Source: Halopseudomonas aestusnigri
Lineage (GTDB): Bacteria; Pseudomonadota; Gammaproteobacteria; Pseudomonadales; Pseudomonadaceae
NCBI RefSeq assembly: GCF_002197985.1
Contig: NZ_NBYK01000001.1
Coordinates: forward strand, 791,191 to 855,190
Length of the DNA stretch: 64,000 nt
Direction of reading: 5' to 3'
A program made the translations under genes and the position numbers. The notes beneath the pieces were generated by a model. That model made no database searches, was not told where the DNA came from, and worked only from the letters and a program-made list of their open reading frames with translations. Below, in pieces: positions 61,486 through 64,000 of the stretch (the first letter of the stretch is position 1; the number at the start of each line of letters is the position of its first letter).

Positions 61486-64000
61486 TAAATGACTCCCAGA
61501 TTGAAACCGGAATTTGAATGTGCTTTCACTGGCCCAGATGGAGATGTGGCAACACTAGCCGGTTCGACTTGCCGATTTTTTACGTAAGGATTCTCATGCA
61601 ACGTGCCCTCCTGTATTCCGGCCAGGTTGATGCTGAATCGATAGCCGAGATTGTCGGGGCGTTGCAGTACAGCAGGTGGATAGTTGATGCTGATATCGAG
61701 TCGGTCCATGCCACGGGAGCGCGGAATGTGGACCAGCCAGATACGCCAGTCAGTTGCCTGGTAGACAGGCCAAACCGTGTTTGGCTGATTACGGACCCCA
61801 AGCGAATCCCATTCGCCAAGCTCGTCAAGTTTGATCCAGCGGCCCTCTGACATATAGCCAGAGTACATGCCCGCGCGGTAGCCGGTTTCTCTGTCGGAGC
61901 GAAACCAGTTTCCTTCTGTAACCATCATCGGGTGGATCCTTGCGGTGTGGCCGGCGATGCCTGGAGGGAAAATCAGCTTTAGCCAAACACCGTCTTCCAG
62001 TGTTTTGGCAATAACGGTGGGGCGCAGCAATACCTCGTGCAAGGCTCTTAGCTCGTCTGCATTTCCCTTCTCGGTGTCCGGCCAGTAAGGATTGCTCGCT
62101 TTGCCCCAACTGCTGCGGTAAAGCCATAGCTTGAAGCCCTCCAGCTTCAATGAGTCTGAAATTAGCGAAATGATTAGATGAGCCATGCCCAGCATCGCTA
62201 ATGCGATAACCATCCACGGGGCAATAGTAAGGCTGGCAGACATCACTCCTAGCCAGGTAGCAGCGGAGGTCATTAATTGAAAAGCTGCAACCGCTCCAAT
62301 GACGGCCGTGATGAATAGCTTGGCCCGCAATGCATTTTTCCGATCTTCAGATTCTGCACCACCTATTTCTTCTTGCACCTGAAAATATTCGGCTGCCGCG
62401 GCAATAACTGAAAGCGCAGACACAGCAATTGCTCGCATTGCAAAACTCTTGAACAGTGCCTTGTACTCTAAGCCGCTTTTCCACTTATGGGCCGCAGCGC
62501 TGGTAAGTCGCATTAGTTGCTGTTTAGCCCCGGTAGTCGTAACTGAGCCCGTTAGGCCGCTAATCCTCGACCACGCCGGTATCAACGTCATGGTGGCCAA
62601 GCTCGCCAGCATGCTGCTGGCTGCCGTGCTGACTGCCAACTGGTCTTGCCGGCTCCATTCGCCGTTGGCGCTGGCGGCGGTCATTGTTTCGTGGAAGTTC
62701 CAGATGTTGAGTACGGTGACCAGGCCGGCGAGACCTTGGGCGGCGTTGCGTTTTGTCCATTCGTTTACCCGCTTGAGGTAGGCGCCATAGTCTCGTGCTT
62801 TCAGTTCCAGCTGTTGCGCCAGCTCTGCACGGACCAGGGTTTGTATGGAGTCGATGCGGTGCTCGGTATGAGTACGCAGGGTCTGGGTGTTGAGTTCGCC
62901 GTTGACCAGGACTTTGTTTGGCATCTCCAGCATGAGGGCGTCGAGTTGGCGTTTGAGTTGGTGGACGTCTCTTACCGCTGCCATGCGGTCGTGAGTTCTG
63001 CCGGTTGTTACCACGCGGGTCTGGGCGTCTATTCGGCGGGTTAGTTGCGTGACCTTGCGCATCCAGGCGGCGTGTTTCTGCTGATATTGGCTGTCAATCA
63101 GCAAAAACGGGCGGGTTTCGTTGATCTGGCTATGTATTGATACCGAGATGGTTGTATGCGCGATGGTTTTCCAGCGTGGCGCATGGCGGCTGCTGATGGC
63201 GGGAAGGAGCTGGAATTCGAATGCTTGCCAGGTCTTCTCGTAGTTGGCGGCGGCCACGCGCAGTAAGGTTTCGTAGGCTGTCTGCGCTGGCCTGCTCAGG
63301 CGCTGAAAGATCGCGCTGTTGCGGATGGTTTCATTGCTGAGGACGTCGCTGATTTCCTGTGTGCGCTTGGCGACGGAGGCACTGGTCGCCAGGGATATGC
63401 CGTCCTCTTCGACGAACTCCCTGGCCAGTTGCTCGATACCTGAGGCGAGCTCTGCGTCGAAGTTGTAGTTGGCCAGACCAATCAGCGTTTTGGGGATGGC
63501 GTAGTCCTCAATCACCCATTGCTGCGCTTGCTGATCGTGGGCGAGAAAGGACAGCCAGGCGTCAGCGTGGTTGATCAGGCTCAGGCACTGTTCTTCGTCC
63601 GTCTGATCGAGGAACAGGCCCAGCGGATCGGGACCAATCCGCTTCAGCCAGGTGATCAGGTCTTGCAGGCAGGGCGTCAGTCTGGCCTGTATACCCTCTA
63701 GCTCTTGCGCTTTTTCCAGCGCGAAGGTTTGTGATTCCTCAAAGCGCACCTGGTCGCGCAGGGTTTCCCGCGTGCCCCACTGTTCAACCAGACCGTCCAG
63801 CTTGGCCGGTGCGTCCTGACCGTATCCGCTAATCAGTTGCTGCTGGTGCTGTTCCAATGTCTGGCCCGCGGCGAATGCGCTGATTCCGTCCGTTGGTCTG
63901 TTCAATTCCTTCAGGTAGCGCGCCTTGGCAGTGAGATAGTCCTGCGCCTGCTGTTTGAAGGCGTGAAAGGCTTCTGGTGACAGCCTCATCTCGGACTCCA
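61485..64000 (-). CDS. VasX/BTH_I2691-like putative type VI toxin (5' end may lie outside window)
   Basis: At least 834 residues. Helical N-terminal two thirds (e.g. LAKRTQEIS-type and LTRRIDAQTRVV coiled stretches), then hydrophobic helices at ~430-650 (LAVSTAASSMLASLATMTLI, FITAVIGAVAAFQLMT, IAPWMVIALAMLGMAHLIIS) and a SDSLKLEGFKLWLYRSSWGK segment as in BTH_I2691-family T6SS effectors, with a soluble C-terminal domain (~700-834). ATG 63989 has GGAG before it, but the open frame continues to the window edge, and family members are about 1000 residues, so it may be truncated. No vgrG or PAAR gene is visible. Function is inferred from resemblance only. Confidence 0.55.
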   Translation of the reverse strand, partial: ESEMRLSPEAFHAFKQQAQDYLTAKARYLKELNRPTDGISAFAAGQTLEQHQQQLISGYGQDAPAKLDGLVEQWGTRETLRDQVRFEESQTFALEKAQELEGIQARLTPCLQDLITWLKRIGPDPLGLFLDQTDEEQCLSLINHADAWLSFLAHDQQAQQWVIEDYAIPKTLIGLANYNFDAELASGIEQLAREFVEEDGISLATSASVAKRTQEISDVLSNETIRNSAIFQRLSRPAQTAYETLLRVAAANYEKTWQAFEFQLLPAISSRHAPRWKTIAHTTISVSIHSQINETRPFLLIDSQYQQKHAAWMRKVTQLTRRIDAQTRVVTTGRTHDRMAAVRDVHQLKRQLDALMLEMPNKVLVNGELNTQTLRTHTEHRIDSIQTLVRAELAQQLELKARDYGAYLKRVNEWTKRNAAQGLAGLVTVLNIWNFHETMTAASANGEWSRQDQLAVSTAASSMLASLATMTLIPAWSRISGLTGSVTTTGAKQQLMRLTSAAAHKWKSGLEYKALFKSFAMRAIAVSALSVIAAAAEYFQVQEEIGGAESEDRKNALRAKLFITAVIGAVAAFQLMTSAATWLGVMSASLTIAPWMVIALAMLGMAHLIISLISDSLKLEGFKLWLYRSSWGKASNPYWPDTEKGNADELRALHEVLLRPTVIAKTLEDGVWLKLIFPPGIAGHTARIHPMMVTEGNWFRSDRETGYRAGMYSGYMSEGRWIKLDELGEWDSLGVRNQPNTVWPVYQATDWRIWLVHIPRSRGMDRLDISINYPPAVLQRPDNLGYRFSINLAGIQEGTLHENPYVKNRQVEPASVATSPSGPVKAHSNSGFNLGVI

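Overview
The window looks like chromosomal DNA from a moderately GC-rich gammaproteobacterium of the Pseudomonadaceae. The evidence is an AlgB/KinB two-component pair, a NrdA with two ATP-cone domains, an ethanolamine set (eutBC plus a permease) next to an AraC-type regulator, an OsmC-YcaO fusion, and REP/RAYT elements of the pseudomonad type. A marine Pseudomonas/Halopseudomonas-like species is my inference; no 16S gene is present to confirm it.

Layout. 1-7.6 kb: housekeeping and envelope genes (apbC, cut by the window edge; dcd; a TorF-type porin), then small membrane/BON proteins and algB-kinB. 7.7-14.1 kb: small genes, a LOG-family hydrolase, a satD-DUF3307 pair bracketed by two copies of a 20-bp palindrome, a broken VOC gene, a GFA protein, a PaiB-like protein and a NIT-domain chemoreceptor. 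14.2-21.6 kb is accessory. A membrane-anchored Mrr-type endonuclease is followed by an integrase-less cluster of integron cassettes (a CALIN): seven attC-bounded cassettes, all genes on +, mostly unrecognisable proteins, one cassette carrying a tRNA-like RNA, one with a nonsense codon. Then come a membrane protein/racemase pair, a degraded copy of the 5' end of the Mrr gene, and a lipoprotein with a possible decayed attC. 21.7-26.6 kb: ethanolamine regulator, ammonia-lyase and permease. 26.7-29.6 kb: HscC chaperone with an overlapping, degenerate J-domain/DUF805 protein. 29.7-37.2 kb: a diguanylate cyclase, OsmC-YcaO, a RAYT transposase broken by a stop codon, a periplasmic binding protein, azoreductase with divergent LysR, and many REP hairpins. 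37.2-44.4 kb: a trpB with no trpA, a methyltransferase, and a 1268-residue ferredoxin / ferredoxin-NADP reductase / molybdopterin oxidoreductase fusion with a divergent AraC regulator. 44.4-51.7 kb: nrdBA with a repeat-filled spacer and NrdR-like boxes, then an RstAB-like two-component pair. 51.9-54.4 kb: TetR, SDR and a secreted cutinase-like hydrolase. 54.6-60.7 kb: a methionine region with metR, a stand-alone MetE-N-like protein, rlmM, a perfect MetR box, DUF1852 (mesX), core-MetE (mesD) and a flavin reductase, i.e. a folate-independent methionine synthase set. 60.7-64 kb: a small membrane protein translationally coupled to a large VasX/BTH_I2691-like putative type VI toxin that reaches the window edge.

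The most unusual parts are the CALIN with its tRNA-like RNA cassette, the triple-domain oxidoreductase, and the MetR-linked mesXD region with an orphan MetE-N domain.
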